A stretch of DNA of 64,000 nucleotides from Actinotalea caeni (GTDB lineage Bacteria; Actinomycetota; Actinomycetes; Actinomycetales; Beutenbergiaceae), in NCBI RefSeq assembly GCF_009733795.1, contig NZ_WNXX01000010.1:62001-126000 (forward strand), given 5' to 3'. The translations under genes were made by a program, and so were the position numbers. Position 1 is the stretch's first letter. Each line of letters opens with the position of its first letter. Positions 47,299 to 58,909 of this stretch are shown here, in pieces. The notes below the pieces were generated by a model that was not told the DNA's origin, searched no databases, and saw nothing but the letters and a program-made list of their open reading frames with translations.

Positions 47299-48548
47299 GC
47301 CTGCTCCCCCTGGCTCGGCCCGTCCTGGCGCGGTCCCGCCTCGGCGGCGACCTGTGGTTGCCCCGGCGGGGGCGGTGCGGCGGCACCCACGTGGTGCTCC
47401 TTGTGGCGCACCCGCGCGCTGGCTCCGCACGCGCTGCAGAAGCTCGCACCGACCAGCAGCGGCATCTCGCACTGGTGGCAGAACTCCTGCGCCTCCTGCG
47501 GGATCACCGCGCCGGCCGCCTCGGTCTGCGCCGCCTCCAGAGCGGCCTCCAGCAGCGCGACGTGCAGGATGCGGCGCATCCGGATGACGAGCGCGCCGAG
47601 GATCAGCAGACCCCAGACGATCGAGAGGACCACGCTCAGCGTCGGGTTCTCGATCCTGCTGAACAGGTGCACGCCGCCGAAGTACAGCGCGTTGGCGACC
47701 ACGGCCTCGGCCACACCGCGGGCGTACCGCGACGTGAAGCCGTCGTAGCCGCGGCCGAGCCCGGAGAACTCGGCGCAGGCGATGCCGGTCGCGGTCCCGA
47801 TGACCAGCGGCTTGACGAAGCCCTCCAGGAAGATGAGCGACATCCACAGCCCCGGGTCGATCTCGCGGGCGAATCCGCCGCTGAGCAGCGACCAGTGGCG
47901 CACGAGCGTGTCGGCCGTCGCGAACCCGACGCCCGAGACGACACCGAAGCTCGCGCCGTCGAGCAGGTCGTCGAACCGCGGCCGGCTGGCGAGGAAGACC
48001 GGGCCGATCTGACGGATCAGCTCACCGACCACCGGCACCAGCAGCACGGGCACGAGCAGCGAGCCGAGGCTGCCGAACCCCGCACCTGCCCCGGCACCGC
48101 CCGCGGTCGCCCCGCTCGGCGTCGGCGCGGCCAGACCCTGGAACCACAGCAGCGTGAAGCCGAGCCCGAGCACGAAGGTCAGCAGGAACGCCATCAGCGT
48201 CACCTGCACCGGGTGGTCGTCCCAGAGGTTCACGTCGTAGAGGTAGACGATGTAGGTCACCGGGATCGCGAACGCGGCGATGACGACCGCGAGCGGGACC
48301 GCGCCGAAGCACGCGGCCAGCAGCGCTGCGACGAGAGCGACGCCGAGAGTGATCTGGTACGTCCGTCCGCGCTCCCCTGCGCCGCGCGGCATGATCGTCG
48401 AGACCAGGGCGAACGAGGCGACCGGCTCGTCGGGCTTGACGGCGAAGTGGCGCTGCCTGGACTCGTCGTCGCTGCGGACGTCGCGTCCGCATCTGTGGCA
48501 GTAGTGGGCGACCTCGGGTATCGGGGCATGGCACTGCGGGCAACTCAT
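47295..48548 (-). CDS. PrsW-like polytopic membrane protein with zinc ribbons at both ends
   Basis: A 417-residue protein with a zinc ribbon at each terminus: CPQCHAPIPEVAHYCHRCG at residues 3-21, and CHQCEMPLLVGASFCSACG near residue 370. Between them are about eight membrane helices. VGELIRQ, DDLLDGASFGVVSGVGFATA and the helical FGGVHLFSR segment recall PrsW-family CAAX-like proteases, although the EE pair of true PrsW is not clear, so activity is uncertain. The tail is Pro/Gly-rich. AGGAG precedes the ATG at 48548. It is coupled with the Pro-rich membrane protein downstream. Confidence 0.75.
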   Translation of the reverse strand: MSCPQCHAPIPEVAHYCHRCGRDVRSDDESRQRHFAVKPDEPVASFALVSTIMPRGAGERGRTYQITLGVALVAALLAACFGAVPLAVVIAAFAIPVTYIVYLYDVNLWDDHPVQVTLMAFLLTFVLGLGFTLLWFQGLAAPTPSGATAGGAGAGAGFGSLGSLLVPVLLVPVVGELIRQIGPVFLASRPRFDDLLDGASFGVVSGVGFATADTLVRHWSLLSGGFAREIDPGLWMSLIFLEGFVKPLVIGTATGIACAEFSGLGRGYDGFTSRYARGVAEAVVANALYFGGVHLFSRIENPTLSVVLSIVWGLLILGALVIRMRRILHVALLEAALEAAQTEAAGAVIPQEAQEFCHQCEMPLLVGASFCSACGASARVRHKEHHVGAAAPPPPGQPQVAAEAGPRQDGPSQGEQA

Positions 48549-48686
48549 GCGTACTCCTGTCGGTGCGGGACCGCATCGGCGGCGGCCAGGTCGTCCTGGC
48601 ACCCGGCCCATCGTGGCGGAGGGGCCCGGTCGCCGCAACGGCGAGAGGTCCCCGTCGTGCCAGGAACCTTCCGCGTCGCGGACCTG

Positions 48687-50036
48687 CTACGACTGCAGCC
48701 GGAACCGGGCGAGGGGCACCAGCGACAGCAGCGCGAGCACCGCGGGCAGCACGCTGAAGACGATGACGACGCCCCACAGCGCCGAGCCGGGCTGCTCGAC
48801 GACGGCCTGCGACGTGCGCGAGGTGAAGCCGGTGAGCGCGAGCACACCGAGCGCGACGGCCGGACCCAGCGCGAGGCCGGCTGTCTCCCCCGCCGTCCAC
48901 ACCCCGGCGACGACGCCGGCCCGCTCGGCGCCGCGCCGGCGGGCGTCGTCGCCGATGACGTCGGGCAGCAGGGCGAGCGGGTACAGCTGCATCCCCGCGT
49001 AGGCCACGCCTGCGAGGGCCACGCACGCGTACACCCACGGCCCCGGCGCGACGCGCGCCGGCACCAGCAGCGCCGCCGCCACGGCGAACACCGTCGTGGC
49101 CGCGACGAGGGCGCGCAGCTTGCCGACGCGGTCGGCCAGCCGCCGCGCGAGCGGCATCACGAGCAGCGCGGGTGCCACCAGCGCGGCGAACAGGAACGTC
49201 ACCGCGCTCTCGTCCCCGAGCGTGTAGGTGGCGACGTACTGCGCGGCGGCGAGCATCGCCCCGGTCGCCAGCGCCTGCAGCACGAACGCCGTCAGGAGGG
49301 CGCGCAGCGGTGCCGACTCGCGCAGGGCGAGCCACCCCGCGCGGTACCCCGCGCCTGCGGGCGACGGCGTACCGGCCGGGGCCTCGGCGTCACGGGCCGG
49401 GCGGGGCCCCGGACGGGTGGTCAGCAGCGCGGCGGCGGCCATGCCGGCGCCGATGAGCAGCGCGGTCACCACGCCCATCGCGAGGTAGCCCGGCCGGCCG
49501 CCCCCGGCGGCGTCGCGGATCGCCGGACCGCCCGCGCCGAACGCGAGGATCGCGACCGCCAGCACCGCGATGCGCGGCGCGACGAGCCGGGTGCGCGCCC
49601 GGGGTGTCTGCGCGAGCTCGGCCGGCAGCGCGATGTAGGGCACCTGGAACAGCGAGAACGCGGTCGTCGCGAGCAGGAACGCCGCGACCACCCACGCCGC
49701 GGCTGCCGCGCCCTGCACGGAGGTGGGGACCGCGAACAGCAGCGCGAAGCACACCGGCAGCGTCGCCGCCCCGGCGAGCAGGAAGGCTCGCCGAGAGCCG
49801 CGGCGTCGTGCGCTGACGTCGCTCGCCCGCCCGATCAGCGGGTCGACGACGACGTCCCAGATCTTCGGCAGCGTCACCGCCAGCCCCGCGAGCCCGGCCG
49901 CGACACCGAGGGTGTCGGTGAGGTAGTAGGCCAGCACGAGCCCCGGCAGCGTGCCGAACCCGCCCGTGCCGACCGACCCGAGCGCGTACCCGACCACCTC
50001 ACGGCGCGCCGGCGCCTGCTCGACCTGCGTGCTCAC
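48687..50036 (-). CDS. MFS transporter, GPH (glycoside-pentoside-hexuronide) type
   Basis: A 449-residue twelve-helix permease resembling the GPH:cation symporter family. N-terminal GYALGSVGTGGFGTLPGLVL and YYLTDTLGVAAGLAGL, then the characteristic PKIWDVVVDPLIGRASD loop (melibiose-carrier-like Asp) and YIALPAELAQTPRARTRLVA. Likely substrate a sugar or glycoside, coupled to H+ or Na+. GTG at 50036 follows AGGAGG closely; GTG at 50057 is an alternative. It follows nusB by 39 bp in the same direction. Confidence 0.82.
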   Translation of the reverse strand: MSTQVEQAPARREVVGYALGSVGTGGFGTLPGLVLAYYLTDTLGVAAGLAGLAVTLPKIWDVVVDPLIGRASDVSARRRGSRRAFLLAGAATLPVCFALLFAVPTSVQGAAAAAWVVAAFLLATTAFSLFQVPYIALPAELAQTPRARTRLVAPRIAVLAVAILAFGAGGPAIRDAAGGGRPGYLAMGVVTALLIGAGMAAAALLTTRPGPRPARDAEAPAGTPSPAGAGYRAGWLALRESAPLRALLTAFVLQALATGAMLAAAQYVATYTLGDESAVTFLFAALVAPALLVMPLARRLADRVGKLRALVAATTVFAVAAALLVPARVAPGPWVYACVALAGVAYAGMQLYPLALLPDVIGDDARRRGAERAGVVAGVWTAGETAGLALGPAVALGVLALTGFTSRTSQAVVEQPGSALWGVVIVFSVLPAVLALLSLVPLARFRLQS

Positions 50037-50075
50037 GGGCCTCCTCGCGCGTGCCACCTCGACACGGCTGCCCGG

Positions 50076-50516
50076 TCAGTCGAGCAGCGTGTCCTTGAGG
50101 GTAGCGAGGCGGCCGAGCAGGCCGTTGACGAACGTCGGCGAGTCGTCGGTCGACAGCGAGCGGGCGAGCTCGACCGCCTCGTCGATCGCGACGGCGTCGG
50201 GCACGTCGTCGTTGTAGAGCAGCTCCCAGGTGCCGACGCGCAGCACGGCGCGGTCGACGGCGGGCATGCGGTCGATGGTCCAGCCCTGGGAGTAGGTGCT
50301 GAGCGCCTCGTCGATCGACGACAGCCGTGCCGTCACGCCCTCGACGACCTCGATCGTGTACTCCGGCAGCGACGTCTGCGTGCCTGGCTGGGCCACGCGC
50401 TCGGCGAGCACCGTCGGGAGGGCGCGGACGAGCGCCTCACCGCTGGTGAGGGCGCGCTGGTCGGCCTCGTAGACGACGTCGACGGCGCGCTTGCGCGCCT
50501 TGCTCCGGGCAGCCAC
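50076..50516 (-). CDS. nusB: Transcription antitermination factor NusB
   Basis: A 146-residue NusB, which with NusE/S10 binds boxA RNA to allow rRNA antitermination. All-helical NusB fold: RSKARKRAVDVVYEADQRAL, then IDRMPAVDRAVLRVGTWELL and VAIDEAVELARSLSTDDSPT, FVNGLLGRLA. GTG start at 50516 with a GGAGGAG sequence about 10 nt upstream. It follows efp by 23 bp, the conserved efp-nusB pair. Confidence 0.96.
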   Translation of the reverse strand: MAARSKARKRAVDVVYEADQRALTSGEALVRALPTVLAERVAQPGTQTSLPEYTIEVVEGVTARLSSIDEALSTYSQGWTIDRMPAVDRAVLRVGTWELLYNDDVPDAVAIDEAVELARSLSTDDSPTFVNGLLGRLATLKDTLLD

Positions 50517-50539
50517 GGGGTGCGGTCTCCTCCCCCGCC

Positions 50540-51097
50540 TCAGGCGCGGCCGAGGTAGTCACCCGTGCGGGTGTCGACCTTGACCTTCGTGCCGGTCTCG
50601 AGGAACAGCGGGACCTGGATCTCGTAGCCGGTCTCCAGCGTCGCGGGCTTGGTGCCGGCCGAGGAGCGGTCGCCCTGCAGACCCGGCTCGGTGTAGGTGA
50701 TCTCGAGCACGACCGAGGCGGGCATCTCGACGTAGAGCGGGGTGCCCTCGTGGAGCGCGATGATGATCTGCTGGCCCTCGACGAGGAAGTTCGCGGCGGT
50801 GTCGACGACGTCGGCGCCGAGCGTGATCTGCTCGTAGTCGCTCACGTCCATGAAGACGAAGCCCTCGCCGTCGTTGTACAGGTACTGGTAGTCGCGACGG
50901 TCGACGTTCGCCGTGTCCACCTTGACGCCGGCGTTGAACGTCTTGGAGACGACCTTGCCGTTCGTAACGCCCTTCAGCTTGGTGCGCACGAAGGCCGGGC
51001 CCTTGCCGGGCTTGACGTGCTGGAACTCCACGACGGACCACAGCTGTCCGTCGATGTTGAGCACCATGCCGTTCTTGAGGTCGTTCGTGGTCGCCAC
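50540..51097 (-). CDS. efp: Elongation factor P
   Basis: A 185-residue EF-P, which relieves ribosome stalling at polyproline. Three beta-barrel domains. The functional loop of domain I reads [20 protein letters not shown] is the palindromic loop of the actinobacterial subfamily, reported to work without Lys modification, and no epmA-like gene is nearby. The GTG at 51097 begins [25 protein letters not shown] stands upstream. The Pro-rich secreted and membrane proteins of this window would depend on it. Confidence 0.97.
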   Translation of the reverse strand: MATTNDLKNGMVLNIDGQLWSVVEFQHVKPGKGPAFVRTKLKGVTNGKVVSKTFNAGVKVDTANVDRRDYQYLYNDGEGFVFMDVSDYEQITLGADVVDTAANFLVEGQQIIIALHEGTPLYVEMPASVVLEITYTEPGLQGDRSSAGTKPATLETGYEIQVPLFLETGTKVKVDTRTGDYLGRA

Positions 51098-51168
51098 GTG
51101 TCGTCGTCCTTCGCGTCGGGGGTCGAGCAGCGCGTCGCAGGTCCCAGAGCCCACCGAGCGCCCCGGAA

Positions 51169-51174
51169 ACGGTA
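51169..51174 (-). promoter_or_regulatory. Possible -10 box of efp-nusB
   Basis: TACCGT on the minus strand, in the 135-bp gap between aroQ and efp. The start point would be near 51162. Confidence 0.25.
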
Positions 51175-51232
51175 CGCCATCGCGGCGCACGCGTCGAACA
51201 GGCGCGGGGTGGCGTCGCTCACCCGGTCCGGG

Positions 51233-51706
51233 TCAGCCGGCCGCGGCCCCGTGCGGACCGCCGCCCTGCAGCGCTGCCAGCGCGAGCCGGTAGCTGTCGG
51301 GGCCGAAGCCGGCCACGGTGCCGGTCGCGACCCCGGCGACGACCGAGGTGTGCCGGAACCGCTCCCGGGTGGCGGGGTTGGTCAGGTGCACCTCGACGAG
51401 CCGCAGCCCGGCGGTCGTCACCTGCGCGGCCGCGTCGCGCAGCGCGTAGGAGTAGTGGGTGAACGCTGCCGGGTTGAGCACGACGTCGCGTCGCGTGTCC
51501 ACCGCCTCGTGCAGCCAGCCGACCAGTGTCGCCTCGTCATCGGTCTGCCGCACCTCGGCGGTGAGGCCGAGGTCCTCGGCCCAGCCGCGGATCGCGTCGG
51601 CCAGCCCGGGTGCGTCGAGCGCGCCGTAGACGTCGGGCTCGCGCGTGCCGAGCCGGCCGAGGTTCGGCCCGTTGATGACGAGGACGCTGGTGCCGTGGTC
51701 GCTCAC
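51233..51706 (-). CDS. aroQ: 3-Dehydroquinate dehydratase, type II
   Basis: A 157-residue type-II dehydroquinase of the shikimate pathway. Signatures: VLVINGPNLGRLGTREPDVY (flexible lid with catalytic Tyr), LNPAAFTHYSYALRDAA (active-site Asn and His region) and VEVHLTNPATRERFRHTSVV (His and substrate carboxylate site). GTG at 51706 is 7 nt behind TAGGCT (leaderless). It is the last gene of the aro cluster. Confidence 0.96.
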   Translation of the reverse strand: MSDHGTSVLVINGPNLGRLGTREPDVYGALDAPGLADAIRGWAEDLGLTAEVRQTDDEATLVGWLHEAVDTRRDVVLNPAAFTHYSYALRDAAAQVTTAGLRLVEVHLTNPATRERFRHTSVVAGVATGTVAGFGPDSYRLALAALQGGGPHGAAAG

Positions 51707-51713
51707 GGCGCCC

Positions 51714-51719
51714 AGCCTA
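51714..51719 (-). promoter_or_regulatory. -10 box of aroQ (leaderless)
   Basis: TAGGCT on the minus strand, 7 nt before the GTG at 51706 and 8 bp past the aroB stop codon. Confidence 0.5.
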
Positions 51720-51726
51720 GAGCCGG

Positions 51727-54550
<2,824 letters not shown>

Positions 54551-54592
54551 GCCGTCATCCTGACACGTCCCGCGAGCGGCCTTCGACGGCGT

Positions 54593-55243
54593 TCAGGGAG
54601 TGAGCCCGCCGCTCGTGACGAGCGCGACACCGGCCGCCGCGCCGAGCACCAGGCACGGCCCGAACGCGAGCGGCGTGCGTCGGGTCGCCCGGCCGCTGAC
54701 GAGCAGCACGATCGCCGCGGCACCGCCGACGACGAACGCGGCGACGACGCCCGCGAGCACGGCGTCCCAGCCGAACCAGCCGAGCAGCAGCCCGAGCAGC
54801 GCGGCCAGCTTGACGTCGCCCAGACCGATCGCGCGGGGCGAGGCCAGCGCGAGCAGCAGGAAGCCGGCCCCCACGGCCGCCCCACCGAGCACCGCACCAG
54901 CCAGCCGCGGCCACCCGGCGTCGAGGGCAGCGGCGGCCGCCAGGCCCGCCAGCAGCGCGACCGCCGTCGGCAGCGTGACGACGTCCGGGAGCCGGTGGCA
55001 GGCCAGGTCCACCGCGACGAGGACCGCGCAGCCCAGCGCGAGCGCTGCCAGCCCGAGCAGCTCGGCCGGGCTGCTCGCGACGGCGGCCGCACCTGCGCCG
55101 CCGAGGCCGGCCAGCACGGCGAGCGGCAGCCGCCCCGTCCAGGACGAGAGCTCGGCACCTGCCAGCGCGGCGGCCCACGGTGCGGCGGCGGCGCCGGCGA
55201 CCGCGAGCAGCAGGGCGGTCGCACCGACGACCGCGACGCTCAC
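54593..55243 (-). CDS. Prepilin peptidase, A24 family
   Basis: A 216-residue polytopic aspartic peptidase of the A24 (PilD/TadV-like) family, without the N-terminal methyltransferase domain. The two catalytic aspartates are in VLVAVDLACHRLPDVVTLPT and RAIGLGDVKLAALLGLLLGW, the second being the GxGD signature. It should cleave type-IV/Tad pilin leaders; no pilin gene is in the window. GTG at 55243 overlaps aroE by 4 bp, so it is translated inside the aro operon. Confidence 0.88.
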   Translation of the reverse strand: MSVAVVGATALLLAVAGAAAAPWAAALAGAELSSWTGRLPLAVLAGLGGAGAAAVASSPAELLGLAALALGCAVLVAVDLACHRLPDVVTLPTAVALLAGLAAAAALDAGWPRLAGAVLGGAAVGAGFLLLALASPRAIGLGDVKLAALLGLLLGWFGWDAVLAGVVAAFVVGGAAAIVLLVSGRATRRTPLAFGPCLVLGAAAGVALVTSGGLTP

Positions 55244-56112
55244 GCCGGCGCGACGGCGGCCGTCAGCGCGGCACGCATCGCCGCCTCCGGGGCCTGCCGC
55301 CCGGTCATGAGCCGGACCTGCTCGCAGGCCTGGTGCAGCAGCATCAGCCAGCCCGGGGCGACCGAGCCGCCCGAGGCGAGCCACTGCTGCGGCAGCGGTG
55401 TGGGCCAGCCCTCGTAGACGACGTCGAGCAGCACCTGAGCGGCGTCGAGCCGGTGGTCGGCGACCAGCGGCGCCAGCGTCGTGGACGCGCCGCCGGGCAC
55501 GGTGCTCACCACGATCTCGGCGTCGCGCAGCAGCCCGGTGGCGCGGTCGGTGCCCAGCGTCACGAGGTCGGGCTCGACCCCCATCGCAGCGGCGGCCCGC
55601 AGCACCGTGCCGGCACGACCGAGGCTGCGCACGGCCACGACCGGGCGCCGCACCCCCAGCTCGCCGAGCGCGGCGATCGCCGAGGCCGCGGTGGCGCCCC
55701 CGCCGACGATCACGCCACGGGTGCGCGGCCCGTCGACGCCCCGCGGCTCGGCCTCGCGCAGCGCCTGGACCAGCCCGTGGACGTCGGTGTTGGCACCGAC
55801 GGTGAGGCCGCCGGGCTGCAGCAGCACCGTGTTGACGGCACCGACCGCCTCGGCGAGCGGCTGCACGACGTCGACCGCGCGCAGCGCCTCCTGCTTGAGA
55901 GGCATCGTCAGTGACAGCCCGGCCCAGGTCTCGTCCAGGGCGGCGAGGAACGGCACGAGCTCGTGGGTGTCGACGTCGTGCATCTCGTAGCGCCACCCGG
56001 CCAGACCGAGCGCGTCGTAGGCCGCGCGGTGCAGCACGGGCGAGAGCGAGTGCGCGACCGGGTGGCCGAGCACCGCGGCGCGCCGGGGCGCCGCACCGTC
56101 GGGAACCGCCAT
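55240..56112 (-). CDS. aroE: Shikimate dehydrogenase
   Basis: A 290-residue NADPH-dependent shikimate dehydrogenase-like enzyme. The substrate domain has AAVLGHPVAHSLSPVLHRAA and LSLTMPLKQEAL (Lys of the catalytic pair), VGAVNTVL, and GANTDVHGLVQAL with the catalytic Asp; the cofactor loop is GVIVGGGATAASAIAALGEL. The ATG at 56112 shares one base with the mltG stop codon. Confidence 0.94.
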   Translation of the reverse strand: MAVPDGAAPRRAAVLGHPVAHSLSPVLHRAAYDALGLAGWRYEMHDVDTHELVPFLAALDETWAGLSLTMPLKQEALRAVDVVQPLAEAVGAVNTVLLQPGGLTVGANTDVHGLVQALREAEPRGVDGPRTRGVIVGGGATAASAIAALGELGVRRPVVAVRSLGRAGTVLRAAAAMGVEPDLVTLGTDRATGLLRDAEIVVSTVPGGASTTLAPLVADHRLDAAQVLLDVVYEGWPTPLPQQWLASGGSVAPGWLMLLHQACEQVRLMTGRQAPEAAMRAALTAAVAPA

Positions 56113-57254
56113 CAGCCCTCCCCCGCCGCGTCCCCCGCGGCCGCGGACTGCTCCTCGCGCCAGCGCTCCAGCCACTCGCGGTACTCCGCGCGGTTGAGCT
56201 CGTGCTCGGCCGGGTCGTCGGTGAACCGGGTCTCACCCGTCTCGAGGTTGACGGTGACGAAGTAGCACCAGTCGCCGGCGGGCGGGTCGAGCACGGCGTC
56301 GAGCGCCGTCGTGCCGGGCGAGTTGATCGGCGCCGGCGGCAGCCCCTCGAAGACGTAGGTGTTGAACGGCGTGCTGTCGTCATCGAGGTCGGCCAGGGTC
56401 AGGTCGGTGACGGCCTTGTCGAGCCCGTACGCGACCGTCGAGCTCATCTGGAGCAGCCGGCCCACGTCGGCGCAGCCCTCCAGCCGGTTGTCGAGCACGC
56501 GGGCCACGCGGCCGCGGTCCTCGGCGTCGGCGACCTCGGCCTCCACGATCGAGGCGCGGATGAGGGTCTCCTCCCGGTCCTCCGGAGCGACGCCGCGCTC
56601 GTCGAGCACCTCGACGGTGCGGTCGACCATCGCCTGCAGGGCGTCGAGCGGGGTCTGGCCCGGGCTGACGGTGTAGGAGTCGGCGTACAGCCAGCCCTCG
56701 AGGCTCGTGGCGCCCTCGGGCAGCTCGACCTGCTCGGCGGCCGCCTCGACGTCGGCGAGCGGGACGCCCATCACCTCCGCGACCTTCGCGGTGATCTGCG
56801 TCTCGCGCCAGCCCGCGGGGATCGTCAGCGTGCGGTCGGCCCGGTTCGCTGGGTCGAGGAGCGCGAGGACCGCGTCCGCGGCGCGCATCCGCTGCGGCAG
56901 CGTGTACGTCCCGGGAGCGATCGACGTCGCGTCGGGGTTGGCCGCGTAGGCGTCGACGAACGCCTGGCTGGTCGCGACGACGCCGGCCTCGGCGAGCGTC
57001 GTCCCGATCTCCTGCGCGGTCGGGTCGCTGATGACGACCGACACCTCGCCCGAGCCCGGGCCCGGGTAGTCGGTGACGGGGTCGTCGGCGTCGCGCAGCA
57101 TCGGGATGACGAGCTGCCACGCCCCGGCGACCAGCAGCGCGAGCGCCACGACGAGCACCCCGAGGATCGTGAGGTTGCGGCGGGTGCGGGTGGGCGCGCC
57201 GGCGCGGCCGCTGTCGGGTGCGGACGCCCCGGAGTCGGGTGAGCGGTCGGTCAT
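56112..57254 (-). CDS. mltG: Endolytic murein transglycosylase MltG, second copy
   Basis: A 380-residue MltG-like (YceG) protein that would cut nascent glycan strands near the membrane. A cytoplasmic Ser/Gly/Arg-rich start, a membrane helix (NLTILGVLVVALALLVAGAW), a LysM-like domain and the catalytic domain with the Glu in IRASIVEAEVADAEDRGRVA. The rest of the site is GLPPAPINSPGTTALDAVLD, then CYFVTVNLETGETRFTDD. Lys of the usual VEKE is Ala here. It is the second of two tandem copies, 12 bp after the first; divergence suggests an old duplication. Confidence 0.9.
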   Translation of the reverse strand: MTDRSPDSGASAPDSGRAGAPTRTRRNLTILGVLVVALALLVAGAWQLVIPMLRDADDPVTDYPGPGSGEVSVVISDPTAQEIGTTLAEAGVVATSQAFVDAYAANPDATSIAPGTYTLPQRMRAADAVLALLDPANRADRTLTIPAGWRETQITAKVAEVMGVPLADVEAAAEQVELPEGATSLEGWLYADSYTVSPGQTPLDALQAMVDRTVEVLDERGVAPEDREETLIRASIVEAEVADAEDRGRVARVLDNRLEGCADVGRLLQMSSTVAYGLDKAVTDLTLADLDDDSTPFNTYVFEGLPPAPINSPGTTALDAVLDPPAGDWCYFVTVNLETGETRFTDDPAEHELNRAEYREWLERWREEQSAAAGDAAGEG

Positions 57255-57266
57255 GCGAGTGCGGCG

Positions 57267-58415
57267 CTACCGGCCGTTCTCCTCCCGCCACTGCTGGTAC
57301 TCCTCGCGGAACTCGAGGAACTCCTGGTAGTCGCCGGTGAACTTGGTCTCGCCGGTCTCGAGGTTGACGGTGACGAACCAGCAGAAGTCGCCCTCGGGCG
57401 GGTTCGCCGCGGCCGCGATCGCTGCCTCGCCGGGCGAGGCGATCGGCGTAGGCGGCAGACCGGTCACCTCCCGGGTGTTGTACGCCGTGGCGGTGTTCCA
57501 CTCGGTCCCTGTGATCTCGCTGGCTGGCTTCTCGAGCTCGTAGACCAGCGTGCTGTCCATCCCGATCGTGCCGGTGCCGTCGCAGCCGGCGAGCCGGTTC
57601 TCGATCACCTGTGCGACGAGCGGACGGTCATCCGGTCGGGCGACCTCCTTCTCGACGATCGAGGCCGTGGTCAGCACCTCGTACCAGGTGTCACTCGGCA
57701 CGTCGTTGCGCTCCAGCACGGTCACGGTCATGTCGACCATCTGCTGCAGGATCGACCGGGCGTCGGAGTCGGGGCCGATCGAGTACGTCGAGGGGAACAG
57801 CCAGCCCTCGATCTCGCCGCCGGCCTCCTCGGGGAGCGTGAGCTCGGCCGCGGCGTCCTCCACCTCGGCGACGTCGATCTCGAGGCGGTCGGCCACCCGG
57901 GCGTAGATCTGCGTCGCACGCATGCCCTCGGGGATCGTCACCGCGTCGTCGGTGCGGTTCGTCGGGTCGAGCAGCGCCTCGACGGCCTGCGCCGCCGGGA
58001 TCTGCTGCACGAGCGTGTAGGAGCCGGGCTGGATGCCGGGGGCCTCGGCGTTGGCGTTGTAGGCGGCGACGAACGCCTCGACGCTCGCGACGACGTCGGC
58101 CTGGACGAGCGTCGAACCGATCGCGGCACCGCTGTCGCCCGGGTTGACGACGATCTCGGCGCTGCCGGAGCCCGGGCCCGGGTAGTCGTGCAGGCTGGGC
58201 GAGGGGTCGCCGCGGTCGGTGAGCAGCGGTCGGATGAACACCCAGGCGCCCGCCACCAGCAGGCCCAGGGCCACCACCATGACGACGAACGAGACGAGCG
58301 TGCGACGGCGCTGGGCGCGTCGCTGCTGCTGCCGACGACGCTCGGCGCGCGACTGACGCGACCGGGACCCGCTCTCGCCGACCTCGGGGTCGGAATCCTG
58401 GAACAGCTCCGTCAC
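57267..58415 (-). CDS. mltG: Endolytic murein transglycosylase MltG, first copy
   Basis: A 382-residue MltG. A basic cytoplasmic start (SRSRQSRAERRRQQQRRAQR) precedes one membrane helix (VSFVVMVVALGLLVAGAWVF). The extracytoplasmic part has the catalytic Glu in TTASIVEKEVARPDDRPLVA, VIENRLAGC, DSTLVYEL and GLPPTPIASPGEAAIAAAAN, then CWFVTVNLETGETKFTGD. It retains the canonical VEKE. GTG at 58415 overlaps the ruvX stop by 4 bp. It acts on peptidoglycan during elongation. Confidence 0.93.
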   Translation of the reverse strand: MTELFQDSDPEVGESGSRSRQSRAERRRQQQRRAQRRRTLVSFVVMVVALGLLVAGAWVFIRPLLTDRGDPSPSLHDYPGPGSGSAEIVVNPGDSGAAIGSTLVQADVVASVEAFVAAYNANAEAPGIQPGSYTLVQQIPAAQAVEALLDPTNRTDDAVTIPEGMRATQIYARVADRLEIDVAEVEDAAAELTLPEEAGGEIEGWLFPSTYSIGPDSDARSILQQMVDMTVTVLERNDVPSDTWYEVLTTASIVEKEVARPDDRPLVAQVIENRLAGCDGTGTIGMDSTLVYELEKPASEITGTEWNTATAYNTREVTGLPPTPIASPGEAAIAAAANPPEGDFCWFVTVNLETGETKFTGDYQEFLEFREEYQQWREENGR

Positions 58416-58909
58416 CGGATCTCATCTCCTTCCCCGGCTGCGGGCTCGACCAGCGTCCCCGCGGGCCGTCCCGTGCCGCGCTCGGTGTCGAGCGCGGTCT
58501 GCAGGATAAGCACCGCAGCCACCTGATCGACCACGGACCGGTGCGTTCGGCCGCTGCGCCCAGAGCGGCTGAGCGCCTGATGAGCCGTCACCGTCGTCAG
58601 TCGCTCGTCCACCACCCGGACCGGGATCGGCCGGACAACCTGTGCCAGCTTCGTAGCGTACGCCAGCACGTCCTCCGCGGCCCGGCCGTGGGCGCCCGAC
58701 AGGCTGCGCGGGAGCCCGACGACGACCTCGATCGCCTCGTGCTCGCGCGCCAGGTCCGCGATCGCCGCGACCCGGTCGTCCGCGGCCGTCCGGCGCAGCG
58801 TCTCGACCGGGGTCGCCAGCAGTCCCGACGGGTCGCTGCGGGCGACCCCGATCCGCACCGAGCCGACGTCGACCCCCAGCCGGACGCCGGTCCGGGTGCC
58901 GTCAGGCAC
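58412..58909 (-). CDS. ruvX: Putative pre-16S rRNA nuclease / Holliday junction resolvase-like RuvX (YqgF)
   Basis: A 165-residue RNase-H-fold YqgF/RuvX protein, involved in 16S rRNA 5'-end maturation. RLGVDVGSVRIGVARSDPSG bears the first catalytic Asp, VVVGLPRSLSGAHGRAA the Gly-Leu-Pro signature, VRVVDERLTTVTAHQAL the Glu, and RSVVDQVAAVLILQ the last Asp. GTG at 58909 overlaps the alaS end by 8 bp; a start still further upstream is unlikely. Confidence 0.93.
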   Translation of the reverse strand: MPDGTRTGVRLGVDVGSVRIGVARSDPSGLLATPVETLRRTAADDRVAAIADLAREHEAIEVVVGLPRSLSGAHGRAAEDVLAYATKLAQVVRPIPVRVVDERLTTVTAHQALSRSGRSGRTHRSVVDQVAAVLILQTALDTERGTGRPAGTLVEPAAGEGDEIR

